DNA of 16,296 nt from Alkalihalobacillus alcalophilus ATCC 27647 = CGMCC 1.3604. GTDB lineage: Bacteria > Bacillota > Bacilli > Bacillales > Bacillaceae_D. Location of the stretch: the NCBI RefSeq assembly GCF_000292245.2, contig NZ_ALPT02000090.1, positions 1-16,296 of the forward strand. The letters are read 5' to 3'. Shown here in pieces: positions 1 to 6,283 of this stretch. Under the pieces are notes generated by a model. The model saw only the letters and a list, made by a program, of their open reading frames with translations. It was not told where the DNA came from and did no database searches. The first letter of the stretch is position 1. Every line of letters begins with the position of its first letter. Position numbers and translations under genes: made by a program.

Positions 1-30
1 CCTCCGATAGGAATGTATGTTCTCATTATA
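1..30 (-). promoter_or_regulatory. Promoter -10 and ribosome binding site of a gene leaving the window leftward
   Basis: Read on the minus strand, a perfect TATAAT lies at 30-25 and a GGAGG ribosome binding site at 5-1, about 20 bases downstream. The start codon would lie just outside the window. No convincing -35 element is seen at the right distance. This suggests a minus-strand gene beginning immediately beyond base 1, but nothing of its coding sequence is visible. Confidence 0.35.
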
Positions 31-72
31 TCCTAACAAGAATCTCTTTGGCTACCACCAACCGACATTCAT

Positions 73-136
73 CTCCCCCTTATCGTTGGGCTTCTCCCTT
101 CACACGATTGAAGGGGGAGTCTTCTGTCGGGAAATG
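73..136 (-). repeat. 64-bp palindromic repeat, copy 1 (IS200/IS605 right-end-like)
   Basis: The reverse complement of this stretch matches 6220-6283 at 61 of 64 positions. Within it, outer arms CTCCCCCTT and AAGGGGGAG can pair across a loop that contains the smaller alternative hairpin CCCTTCA/TGAAGGG. It starts directly after the T-tract of the LPMO terminator. The arm-loop-arm layout, and the GTGGGAG arm followed by TAGTTCA in the other copy, resemble from memory the right ends of IS200/IS605 (tnpB) elements. No tnpA or tnpB gene is present in the window, so this would be a remnant or a small non-autonomous element. The family assignment is inference; the repeat itself is directly visible. 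Confidence 0.8.
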
Positions 137-138
137 AT

Positions 139-169
139 AAAAAGAGAGACGGTTGATTAGACCGTCTCT
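139..169 (-). terminator. Intrinsic terminator of the LPMO gene
   Basis: On the minus strand, a 9-bp perfect stem AGAGACGGT/ACCGTCTCT (169-161 with 153-145) and a 7-base loop are followed within two bases by a run of five T (143-139). It lies about 40 bases downstream of the LPMO stop codon and fits a Rho-independent terminator. Confidence 0.85.
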
Positions 170-208
170 AACTATGATTAAGGGGGCTGTTTTTAAAATT
201 AAGTATGG

Positions 209-1033
209 TTAAAGTTGTTCCCAAACATAAGAGGCTGTTTCAGGTTTTTCACCTAGTGTCCACCATCTTGCTTGATAGACCTTTCCGTTATAAATGACTT
301 GACTGCCACCTGTATATGCTGTTCCTGGATCCCAAGTTGGTAAATCTGGTAATTCAGGTTCTTCTGGATCTGGTTGTCCTGGGTCCGGATCGGGATCTGG
401 CTCACCTGGATCAGGATCTGGGTTTGTTCCTCCACCAAAGTTCACGTCAATTACATTGTAGAAAGCGTTTTCAGTATCAGCTACATCCCATAGACCTAAA
501 ATAACATGGTAGCCTGTACGCTGGGGAACTGTTACTTCATGACTTACTTTTTGCTCAGGACGTGCACCGCCATCATATATTTCATAAAATGGTACAAGTT
601 CAAATTGGTCACGTGTTAATGGAAGGTTTGGATTCCAATCTGGTTTAGTAATATAGTAATGCCATTTTGATGTTGAGTGTCTAGCTGTTAAATGCCAGTT
701 AATCGTATTTAGACCAGAGTTCATATCAACCTTTGCCCAACGATTAGATGATTGTTGGTCCAATTGTGGAAATACACCACCAGCAGAAGCAATTTCTCCA
801 TCAGCAACGCTTAGACCTGGAAAGCCTTTAGGCCCTTCTAAACTTTGTGGTTCCCATACAACCCCACCACAATCTTGGTTAGCTCCTTCTTGACATAACA
901 ATCCGCGCGCTTTTGGTTCCTCAATGTAACCATGTGCAGAAGCCGCATCAGCACCAGCAAATGAAAATAAAGCAACAGCTGCGATTGCCATACCGGCAAC
1001 CTTTGAACTTTTTCTTTTCAAAACTTTTAACAT
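209..1033 (-). CDS. Secreted AA10 lytic polysaccharide monooxygenase with CBM5/12 chitin-binding module
   Basis: A copper enzyme that oxidatively cleaves crystalline chitin, and possibly cellulose, outside the cell. Residues 1-33 form a Sec signal peptide ending in Ala-Ser-Ala; cleavage exposes His34, the first ligand of the histidine brace. The second ligand is His119 in TARHST. WEPQSLEG (60-67) and the axial Phe191 in NAFYNVIDVN match the CBP21-type chitin-active family. Residues 203-232 are a Pro/Asp-rich linker of PDPDPG-like units, and 233-274 are a CBM5/12 module with Trp234 and the WW pair at 257-258. Cys47 and Cys55 can form one disulfide; the second disulfide of Serratia CBP21 appears missing (Tyr150 and Val167 at the equivalent places). 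AGGAGGT precedes the ATG at a normal distance. The gene is monocistronic with its own terminator. The fold is near certain; the exact substrate is inferred. Confidence 0.95.
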   Translation of the reverse strand: MLKVLKRKSSKVAGMAIAAVALFSFAGADAASAHGYIEEPKARGLLCQEGANQDCGGVVWEPQSLEGPKGFPGLSVADGEIASAGGVFPQLDQQSSNRWAKVDMNSGLNTINWHLTARHSTSKWHYYITKPDWNPNLPLTRDQFELVPFYEIYDGGARPEQKVSHEVTVPQRTGYHVILGLWDVADTENAFYNVIDVNFGGGTNPDPDPGEPDPDPDPGQPDPEEPELPDLPTWDPGTAYTGGSQVIYNGKVYQARWWTLGEKPETASYVWEQL

Positions 1034-1057
1034 AAATACCTCCTACATAAATTAGTT

Positions 1058-1080
1058 CGATAGGTTATAACAATCTATCG
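1058..1080 (-). promoter_or_regulatory. Inverted repeat in the LPMO 5' leader (possible operator or hairpin)
   Basis: CGATAG (1058-1063) and CTATCG (1075-1080) are perfect inverted arms flanking the palindrome GTTATAAC. GTTATAA recurs at 1080-1086, 16 bp from the first copy. The site sits around and just downstream of the predicted LPMO transcription start, a usual place for a repressor operator or a leader hairpin. No known regulator motif is recognised. Confidence 0.4.
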
Positions 1081-1088
1081 TTATAATG

Positions 1089-1117
1089 ATTGTACAGAAA
1101 ATTATGAATATTGGAAA
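1089..1117 (-). promoter_or_regulatory. Candidate sigma-A promoter of the LPMO gene
   Basis: On the minus strand, TTTCCA (1117-1112), a 17-bp spacer and TACAAT (1094-1089) fit a sigma-A promoter with a weak -35. Transcription would start near 1082, giving a leader of about 50 bases that includes the inverted repeat at 1058-1080. Confidence 0.4.
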
Positions 1118-1235
1118 TGGTAAATTTTCAGTAATTATTAGCTGCATTATTGGCGTAAAAGGCTTAAATACCGACTTTGTCTCTATTCGATTTGTAGTAT
1201 AAATTTTTAAGGATATCGAGAAAAAGTAAAAAAGG

Positions 1236-1265
1236 TTGAATAAAGAACGTTTGTTCGCATATAAT
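1236..1265 (+). promoter_or_regulatory. Sigma-A promoter of the WYL-domain gene
   Basis: TTGAAT (1236-1241) and a perfect TATAAT (1260-1265) are separated by 18 bp. The start codon at 1297 is 31 bases beyond the -10 element, so the leader is short. Confidence 0.65.
1244..1257 (+). promoter_or_regulatory. LexA (SOS box)-like operator
   Basis: AGAACGTTTGTTCG contains the palindromic half sites GAAC and GTTC separated by four bases, as in the Bacillus LexA/DinR box CGAAC-N4-GTTCG. It lies wholly between the -35 and -10 elements of the promoter at 1236-1265, where LexA would block RNA polymerase. This predicts DNA-damage induction of the downstream gene. LexA binding itself is inferred. Confidence 0.6.
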
Positions 1266-1296
1266 ATATTAAGAAAAGACAGACTGAGGTGATCAG

Positions 1297-1530
1297 ATGC
1301 AGCGAATGTTCAGAAGAGCAATCAATGAATCACTGTTAGTAAGCATCATTTATATAAATCAAAATCAGCAGTTTAGCCAAAGAACTATTGCTGTCCATAA
1401 GATGAATGATACGCATTTAATTGGTTATTGTTTTTATCGTAAGCAAAAGAGAATGTTTCGGTTAAATAATATTTTAGCGGCAGAGCTTATTTTGAAACGA
1501 GTTGACTATAAACTAGAACAGATTAAATAG
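1297..1530 (+). CDS. Small stand-alone WYL-domain protein
   Basis: A 77-residue protein that appears to be a single WYL-like (SH3-like beta-barrel) module. The signature is the stretch around residues 49-66: a Cys in GYCFYRKQ, then basic KRMFRL and an Asn-Asn-Ile segment, matching the WYL pattern of Cys, Arg and Phe followed by an Ile. There is no HTH and no membrane segment. WYL domains bind nucleic acid or other ligands and act in DNA-damage and defence regulators such as PafBC. GAGGTGATC precedes the ATG. Its promoter carries a LexA-like box, which fits a DNA-damage role. The gene appears monocistronic, since the next gene has its own promoter. The domain call is fairly secure; the function is unknown. 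Confidence 0.8.
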   Translation: MQRMFRRAINESLLVSIIYINQNQQFSQRTIAVHKMNDTHLIGYCFYRKQKRMFRLNNILAAELILKRVDYKLEQIK

Positions 1531-1634
1531 AAAAATGGCCGATTTTTGATATGAGTGTTCATGTAAGTTTCGTTTTGGAGAATGCTTCTTAACCGAATAA
1601 CGAGACAAATGCGTTTCGTCTTAACTTTTGTATC

Positions 1635-1663
1635 TTGACACAAATATAAAAATTCAGCATACT
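1635..1663 (+). promoter_or_regulatory. Sigma-A promoter of the ComEC-like lipoprotein gene
   Basis: A perfect TTGACA (1635-1640), a 17-bp spacer and CATACT (1658-1663) lie just upstream of the coding sequence. Transcription would start near 1670. Confidence 0.6.
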
Positions 1664-1707
1664 TATTTGTCGGGTTAAACGTACAGCTATGAGAGAGGAT
1701 GTTATGT

Positions 1708-2571
1708 TTGTTAAGAAAGTTTTTAATGACGATGACTATTGTTCTGCTTTTGTCAGCCTGTTCTTTGGAGGAGATCGAGGCTTGGTTATTTATCGAGGAA
1801 ACTCCAAGTGCACCTATAGTCGAAGGGGAAGCGATCGTCTCCTTTTTGGACGTAGGACAAGGAGATAGCACTTTAATACAAAGTGAAAAGACGACTATTT
1901 TGGTTGATACGGGTAGACATGATTCAGATGTACTTTTTCATCAATTAGATCATTTAGGAATTGAAAAAATTGACTTATTGATTTTAACGCATCCACATGC
2001 AGACCATATTGGTAATGCGGATCAGGTGATTTATCAATTTTCGCCAGATGAAGTTTGGATTGATGGGAATGAAGCAGCAACTAGAACATTTGAACGATTG
2101 TTAGATGCTTTAATTGAGACGGAAACACTGGTTGTTGAGCCAAGGGCTGGAGAAGTTTATGAACAAGGAGACTTTTTAATTGAGATTCTTCATCCAGATG
2201 AGTTAACGGGGCATTTAAATAATGATTCTATAAGTACTAGGATTACATATGGAGATGTCACTTTTTTGTTAACTGGTGACGCTGAACAAAGAAGTGAAGA
2301 GCGGATGCTTGAAAGCGGCTTAAACTTAAAGGCGGATATTTATAAAGTAGGACATCATGGTTCGTCTACTTCTAATTCCCGTCGCTTTGTCGAGGCTGTA
2401 TCTCCAGAGGTGGCGATTTATTCAGCAGAAGCGAATAATTCTTACGGTCACCCACATTGGGAGGTTGTTGACCTATTTGAAGATTTAGGGATTGATTTAT
2501 ATGGAACAGCTGAACATGGAACGATCACGATTTATACAGATGGAGAAACGTTTGAATTATATTATGAATAG
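1708..2571 (+). CDS. ComEC/Rec2-like metallo-beta-lactamase-fold lipoprotein
   Basis: A predicted cell-surface lipoprotein with a metallo-beta-lactamase domain like the C-terminal domain of the competence protein ComEC. I chose the TTG at 1708 because GAGAGAGG (1691-1698) lies nine bases before it. The ATG at 1699 directly abuts that site, leaving no spacing. The TTG start also gives a textbook signal peptide: Met-Leu-Arg-Lys, a hydrophobic stretch and the lipobox LLSAC (Cys18). From this start the domain shows DVGQGD (48-53), the metal motif HPHADH (95-100), LLTGDAE (187-193) and GHHGSS (215-220). These are hallmarks of the ComEC-type subfamily, thought to be nucleases or phosphodiesterases. 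ComEC's membrane channel region is absent, so this is a stand-alone enzyme. Substrate unknown; extracellular DNA or nucleotides are plausible. Confidence 0.88.
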   Translation: MLRKFLMTMTIVLLLSACSLEEIEAWLFIEETPSAPIVEGEAIVSFLDVGQGDSTLIQSEKTTILVDTGRHDSDVLFHQLDHLGIEKIDLLILTHPHADHIGNADQVIYQFSPDEVWIDGNEAATRTFERLLDALIETETLVVEPRAGEVYEQGDFLIEILHPDELTGHLNNDSISTRITYGDVTFLLTGDAEQRSEERMLESGLNLKADIYKVGHHGSSTSNSRRFVEAVSPEVAIYSAEANNSYGHPHWEVVDLFEDLGIDLYGTAEHGTITIYTDGETFELYYE

Positions 2572-2579
2572 TAGGTGCT

Positions 2580-2625
2580 AAGATATTCTGAAAGGTGTAA
2601 CAGCCTTGAGGAATATCTTTTTTTA
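2580..2625 (+). terminator. Intrinsic terminator after the ComEC-like gene
   Basis: AAGATATTC (2580-2588) pairs perfectly with GAATATCTT (2611-2619). An inner AAGG/CCTT stem lies inside, and the hairpin is followed by a T run to 2625. Confidence 0.85.
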
Positions 2626-2981
2626 TAAAAGGCTCAAATGTAATGAGTGTATTTGAAAGATAGAAAATGGTTATGTCAAAATAGTAAGTGGTAAGTTATT
2701 TATGTAAAACCGCTTTTTACTTTTTAGTTGTACTGTGATAATATGAGTAATTTTTGTTGTCGGTATTCAAATAATTATATAAATTAGAATTTTATTATAT
2801 ATAAATGTAAATGAAAGCGCTTTATAATAGAAATATAAAAGGGTTTTATTGTATTCTAGTTCATTAGTCATATAGGTTATGAACAATCGAATTACAATAT
2901 GTTAGATAAAATGGTCAATATACTATTAATGAATTTAAAACTAGATAGAGAGAGGACTGTTATTTAGGGAGGCTGCATACT
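2626..2981. other. AT-rich intergenic region before the AraC-family gene
   Basis: No coding sequence is supported in these 356 bases. The region holds a cre-like site at 2812-2825 overlapping a TATAAT at 2823-2828, and an inverted repeat GTAAAA/TTTTAC at 2704-2720 around CCGCT. No well-spaced -35 element accompanies the TATAAT, so the start of the araC-family transcript cannot be fixed. Confidence 0.5.
2812..2825 (+). promoter_or_regulatory. cre-like site (CcpA operator) upstream of the AraC-family gene
   Basis: TGAAAGCGCTTTAT fits the catabolite-responsive element consensus TGWAANCGNTNWCA except for its last two bases. Its core AAAGCGCTTT is a perfect palindrome. It overlaps a TATAAT at 2823-2828, so CcpA binding would be expected to repress. 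Binding is inferred. Confidence 0.4.
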
Positions 2982-3824
2982 ATGATGGAAGCGAAAAGGC
3001 GATATTCTTTTTCAACATCGGAATCATTTCTACCTTTGTTCATTGAAAGTATAGGATATAACCCGAATGAATGTGAGATGAATCGACCAAACGGATATCC
3101 ATATTATCATTGGATTCAAACCGTTGAAGGGGAAGGGAAAATCAGCTTTAATAATGAAGAAATGAACTTAACAAAAGGAAAAGGGGTTTTACTTTTTCCG
3201 CATACACCGCACAAGTATTATCCTAAAAGCAATAATTGGTCAACGATTTGTATGACCTTTGGTGGAAGTGCTGCAGACTCCATTTTAAATGCCTTGCAAA
3301 TTAATCGAACGGCGGCTTATATGGAAACGGATGAAGGGTCATTCCAAGAAATTATTTTTCAAATGATTGAGGCAGTAGAAGAGGAGGAAACTTTTTTACA
3401 ACTTGACTATTCAAAAGATTTGTATCACTTTTTAATTATGATTAAGAAGTTTGGCCAAATGAATAATCATCCTTCCTTATCACAATCATACGAAAAAATT
3501 AAACCGGTCGTATCCTGGCTTGAGCAAAAACTTGGTGAGGATATTCGATTGCCTGATATGGCTAGATATGCAAAGATGAGTTCACAATATTTAAATTTGC
3601 TTTTTAGAGAATCATTTGGAATGAGCCCTTATTCATATTTGATTCAATTAAGGATTCGTGAGTCAAAACGATTGCTCATCAGTGAGGAGGGTTATTCCTT
3701 AAAAGAAATAACGAAAAAAGTGGGTTTTAAAGATGTGAGTCATTTTGTTGCCACTTTTAGAAGAAAAGAAGGAATTACTCCGAAAAAATATCGGAATCTT
3801 CATAAAGTTTCAGCTGGTGTATAA
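2982..3824 (+). CDS. AraC-family transcriptional regulator with N-terminal cupin sensor
   Basis: A 280-residue DNA-binding regulator of the AraC/XylS family. Residues about 20-95 form the small beta-barrel (cupin) ligand-sensing domain, with the typical YYHWIQTVEGEGKI segment and the LFPHTPHKYYP turn. Residues about 173-275 hold the two helix-turn-helix motifs, with LPDMARYAKMSSQYLNLLFR in the first and YSLKEITKKVGF followed by SHFVATFRRKEGITPKKYR in the second. AGGGAGG lies nine bases before the first of two consecutive ATG codons. A cre-like site upstream suggests carbon-source control, and such regulators often respond to sugars, but no sugar operon lies beside it. The ligand and target genes are unknown. 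The gene ends at a bidirectional terminator. Confidence 0.93.
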   Translation: MMEAKRRYSFSTSESFLPLFIESIGYNPNECEMNRPNGYPYYHWIQTVEGEGKISFNNEEMNLTKGKGVLLFPHTPHKYYPKSNNWSTICMTFGGSAADSILNALQINRTAAYMETDEGSFQEIIFQMIEAVEEEETFLQLDYSKDLYHFLIMIKKFGQMNNHPSLSQSYEKIKPVVSWLEQKLGEDIRLPDMARYAKMSSQYLNLLFRESFGMSPYSYLIQLRIRESKRLLISEEGYSLKEITKKVGFKDVSHFVATFRRKEGITPKKYRNLHKVSAGV

Positions 3825-3866
3825 AAAATACCCTCAAGCTCTAGTGATGAGCTGAGGGCATTTTTT
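3825..3866. terminator. Bidirectional terminator between convergent araC-family and DUF418 genes
   Basis: CCCTC (3831-3835) and AGCTC (3837-3841), separated by a single unpaired A, pair with GAGCT and GAGGG (3849-3858). The hairpin is followed by six T (3861-3866) on the plus strand and by six A on its left side (3825-3829 region), which is a T run on the minus strand. It therefore serves both convergent genes. Confidence 0.85.
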
Positions 3867-5061
3867 ATGGTCTTTTTTTAAGTTTTGGAATGATAAAATA
3901 GGTGCCTGCACGCCAAAACCATTCAACAGGTCCAATTACAAAATATGTTAACCATAGCTTACTAATGACTATTTGAATGATAAAAAATGCGATGGCGATT
4001 AAGGTTCCGACAAAAAAGCCGAGTTGTCCAAATAATCCTACCCCATATCCATAAAACAAAGTAGTAAAAATGATCGATTGTAATAAGTAATTTGTAAGAG
4101 AAAGTCTGCCTACATATGTTAGAGGGGTTAATAGCTTTTTCCCTTTTTCGGTGGAGGCAATTAATGCAATTGAAGTCGCATAAAAAATAGCTGTAAAAGG
4201 TCCGCCGATGTATGTCATTAATGCTTCAGAAAAATACGAAGAGGACAGGACATAAGGGAGTTTCGCTCCAAAACCTATGATGAGTGTAACAAACCATATT
4301 TTTTTGAAAAATGATTTTTTCTCTTGGATTTGTAATAGCCATTTTTTTCTAGCAACATATGCCCCAAGCAAGAACATCCCGATTACGGTTAAGACAGTAG
4401 TAATTTCAAGAATGATATCACCGATTAGGCCCAATCCTGTTATATCAGCCGCGAATCGAAACTGGAGTACATCTAAATAACTGCCATTTTCTAATACTTC
4501 TTTCTCAGCAACGGAATAATCGTAAATAATGCCATCTTGATATTCAGAAGCAGCTGTATCATCAATATTTGCTCCAAGTACGCTCAGTCCCATAATCCCT
4601 AAGAAAATGAGGGCAGAAATAAGAAGTCCTTTTCCTTTAAAGTATAGAAAGAAAAAGAAAACAAAGGATGTTAAAGCATAGGTGAATAAAATATCGCCTT
4701 CCCAAATATAAGTGCGGTGTAAAATCCCTAACACGAGCAGAAGAAAGGCTCGGCGCCAATACATTCCCGTAAAGTTAGTTCCCTTAAGCTCGGTTCTTTC
4801 TTGCAAAAGCACCATCCCATAACCGAAGAGAAACGAAAATAGCGTATAAAAGCTTGTTTTGACAAATAAATATAAAAATCCTTCTGTAACACGGTCAATC
4901 GCACCAAGTGGATAAAATTGATGAATGTCAGGCTGGAGCAATAAACCGTACTGGAAATTCATAATATTAACTAATAAAATACCGAAAATCGCTAAACCTC
5001 TCATCATATCCAGTTGCATGATTCGACCGCCTTCAAGCGGTGATAGTGTTGATGTTTTCAT
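3865..5061 (-). CDS. DUF418-family polytopic membrane protein (YeiB-like)
   Basis: A 398-residue integral membrane protein with roughly eight to ten hydrophobic segments. The N-terminal signature LDMMRGLAIFGILLVNIMNF (17-36) and the C-terminal block with YVGRLSLTNYLLQSIIFTTLF, then WFWRAGTYF near the end, are characteristic of the DUF418/YeiB family, which is distantly related to membrane acyltransferases. No substrate is established for this group. Length is normal and no break is seen. GGAGGG (5070-5065) precedes the ATG with rather short spacing. It is a single gene, convergent with the AraC-family regulator and divergent from the nitroreductase. The family call is secure; the function is unknown. 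Confidence 0.9.
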   Translation of the reverse strand: MKTSTLSPLEGGRIMQLDMMRGLAIFGILLVNIMNFQYGLLLQPDIHQFYPLGAIDRVTEGFLYLFVKTSFYTLFSFLFGYGMVLLQERTELKGTNFTGMYWRRAFLLLVLGILHRTYIWEGDILFTYALTSFVFFFFLYFKGKGLLISALIFLGIMGLSVLGANIDDTAASEYQDGIIYDYSVAEKEVLENGSYLDVLQFRFAADITGLGLIGDIILEITTVLTVIGMFLLGAYVARKKWLLQIQEKKSFFKKIWFVTLIIGFGAKLPYVLSSSYFSEALMTYIGGPFTAIFYATSIALIASTEKGKKLLTPLTYVGRLSLTNYLLQSIIFTTLFYGYGVGLFGQLGFFVGTLIAIAFFIIQIVISKLWLTYFVIGPVEWFWRAGTYFIIPKLKKRP

Positions 5062-5202
5062 ATACCCTCCATAAATGTGATTTTTACAAATTATTCAAAT
5101 TTAGCATACTCACATATCGTACTGGATTATCAATTGAAGCACAACCATTTTTCTTTAGATTTATGATGATAAGAGTAAAGTGGGGGGAGCAAGGCAGAAT
5201 TT

Positions 5203-5231
5203 TTGTTTTAAGTTAGAATTTTCGGTAAAAT
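5203..5231 (+). promoter_or_regulatory. Candidate promoter of the nitroreductase gene
   Basis: TTGTTT (5203-5208), a 17-bp spacer and TAAAAT (5226-5231) fit a sigma-A promoter with a weak -35. It lies about 30 bases before the chosen start codon. Confidence 0.4.
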
Positions 5232-5261
5232 GAAGCTTAGTTGAACTATAAAGGAGTTAAA

Positions 5262-6008
5262 ATGATGTCTTATAATGAATTTAATAATTTGATCCAAAGC
5301 CACCGTTCTATTCGGAAATTTACGAATGAAAAGGTTTCAGATGACGTGTTGGAAAATGTAATCGAATCGGCCAGAAGGGCACCGACCTCGCATAATGTTC
5401 AGGCTTATAGTCTTTTAGTTATTCGCGATCAAGCAAAAAAAGAAAAGTTAGCTCAGCTATCTGGTAACCAAAAATATGTCGCAGAATGCCCTGTCTTTTT
5501 TGTGATTATTGCTGATTATTATCGTTTAAAAAGGGTGAGCGAGTTACATAACGAGCCGTTTGAGGTTGGGGAAATTGAGCAAGTGATGGTTGGAAGTGTT
5601 GATGCTGCTCTTGTTGCCGAAAACCTTTTATTAGCCAGTCGTGCTTATGGTCTTGGAGGGGTAATGATTGGTGGCATCCGTAATCAATTAGAGGAAGTAG
5701 CCAAATTGCTTGAACTACCAGAGTATACATTTCCAGTAATGGGATTGTGTATTGGTTATCCTGATCAGTTGCCAGAGCAAAAGCCTAGACTGCCAAAAGA
5801 AGCGATTGTTTTTTATGACAAGTATGATTTAGAAAAAGTTGAAGAGGGTTTACGTAGCTATGATACGATTACAGAGCAGTATTATCGCGAACGGACCAAT
5901 GGACAAAAAACAGATCCATGGTCAAAACAAATGGCTAAACATTTTGCGAAAGTGAATCGACCTCAAGTTGAGGGATATTTAAAGAAACAAGGTTTTTTAA
6001 AAGGTTAA
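5262..6008 (+). CDS. NfrA-like oxygen-insensitive NADPH-dependent FMN nitroreductase
   Basis: A 248-residue cytosolic flavoprotein expected to reduce nitroaromatics, quinones or free flavin using NADPH. The start is the ATG at 5262, because AAGGAG (5251-5256) lies five bases before it; an upstream in-frame TTG at 5241 has no such site. FMN-binding features typical of the NfsA/NfrA group are HRSIRKF (14-20), RRAPTSHNVQ near residue 37, GGVMIGGIRNQ in the middle, and the late KPRLPKEAIVF. The C-terminal YYRERTNGQK...WSKQMAKHF region also matches B. subtilis NfrA and YcnD, as does the length of about 249 residues. The preferred substrate cannot be read from sequence. A new promoter begins right after its stop codon. 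Confidence 0.92.
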   Translation: MMSYNEFNNLIQSHRSIRKFTNEKVSDDVLENVIESARRAPTSHNVQAYSLLVIRDQAKKEKLAQLSGNQKYVAECPVFFVIIADYYRLKRVSELHNEPFEVGEIEQVMVGSVDAALVAENLLLASRAYGLGGVMIGGIRNQLEEVAKLLELPEYTFPVMGLCIGYPDQLPEQKPRLPKEAIVFYDKYDLEKVEEGLRSYDTITEQYYRERTNGQKTDPWSKQMAKHFAKVNRPQVEGYLKKQGFLKG

Positions 6009-6015
6009 ACATATC

Positions 6016-6044
6016 TTGACAAACAAGAGAAACCTCGTTAAGAT
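6016..6044 (+). promoter_or_regulatory. Strong sigma-A promoter upstream of the mtnE leader
   Basis: TTGACA (6016-6021, perfect), a 17-bp spacer and TAAGAT (6039-6044, five of six) form one of the best promoters in the window. It begins eight bases after the nitroreductase stop codon. Predicted transcription start is near 6051, about 265 bases upstream of mtnE. Confidence 0.65.
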
Positions 6045-6050
6045 TTTTCC

Positions 6051-6196
6051 AAGTATTTAAAATAAAGGTCATGTTGGCCACGTCATACGGTGGTAAAAGG
6101 ACGTCCCATTGTTGAGAGATGTCTAACACATGTGATGATTGATTCGGTTCTACATACTGACTAAAGACCTCATGTTTGAAACAGGGGGTCTTTTTT
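6051..6196 (+). ncRNA. Candidate leader RNA or small RNA ending at an intrinsic terminator
   Basis: Bounded by the promoter at 6016-6044 and the terminator at 6163-6196, this stretch would give an RNA of about 145 bases without a credible reading frame. A local hairpin is visible: GACGTC near 6100 with GATGTC near 6120. The layout fits either an attenuator or riboswitch-type leader for mtnE or an independent small RNA. I looked for SAM-I (S-box) and T-box signatures, which would suit a methionine salvage gene, and did not recognise either. Existence of the RNA is inference. Confidence 0.35.
6163..6196 (+). terminator. Intrinsic terminator between the nitroreductase and mtnE
   Basis: AAAGACC (6163-6169) pairs with GGTCTTT (6187-6193). 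The stem continues inward to a TGA loop with one wobble pair and one A/G mismatch, 14 positions in all, and is followed by six T (6191-6196). It would end both read-through from the nitroreductase and transcripts from the promoter at 6016. Confidence 0.85.
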
Positions 6197-6219
6197 GGCA
6201 AAGAGATATAGAATTTTTT

Positions 6220-6283
6220 CATTTCCCGACAGAAGACTCCCACTTCAATCGTGTGAAGGGAGAAGCCCAATGATAAGTGGGAG
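6220..6283 (+). repeat. 64-bp palindromic repeat, copy 2, followed by TAGTTCA
   Basis: Matches the reverse complement of 73-136 except for three bases. Two of the three differences fall opposite each other in the outer stem: CTCCCACTT/AAGTGGGAG here against CTCCCCCTT/AAGGGGGAG there, so the pair changes from C-G to A-T and the stem is kept. The third difference is in the loop. The arm is followed by TAGTTCA (6284-6290), which with the hairpin resembles IS200/IS605 (tnpB) right ends. It ends about 31 bases before the mtnE start codon, so it would sit in the mtnE 5' leader if transcription starts upstream. Confidence 0.85.

Noticed and set aside
361..425. Tandem repeat in DNA that might be a microsatellite or CRISPR-like array
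   Set aside because: It encodes the Pro/Asp-rich linker of the LPMO in frame and is explained by that.
1531..1560. AAAAAT/ATTTTT hairpin as a terminator for the WYL gene
   Set aside because: The stem is all A-T with a five-base GC loop, too weak to call.
1506..1871. 121-codon minus-strand frame between the WYL and ComEC-like genes
   Set aside because: Antisense to the clear lipoprotein gene and its promoter, with no family resemblance; a chance open frame.
6009..6200. SAM-I riboswitch or T-box upstream of mtnE
   Set aside because: Neither the S-box core nor the conserved T-box sequence is recognisable; only the terminator and promoter are supported.
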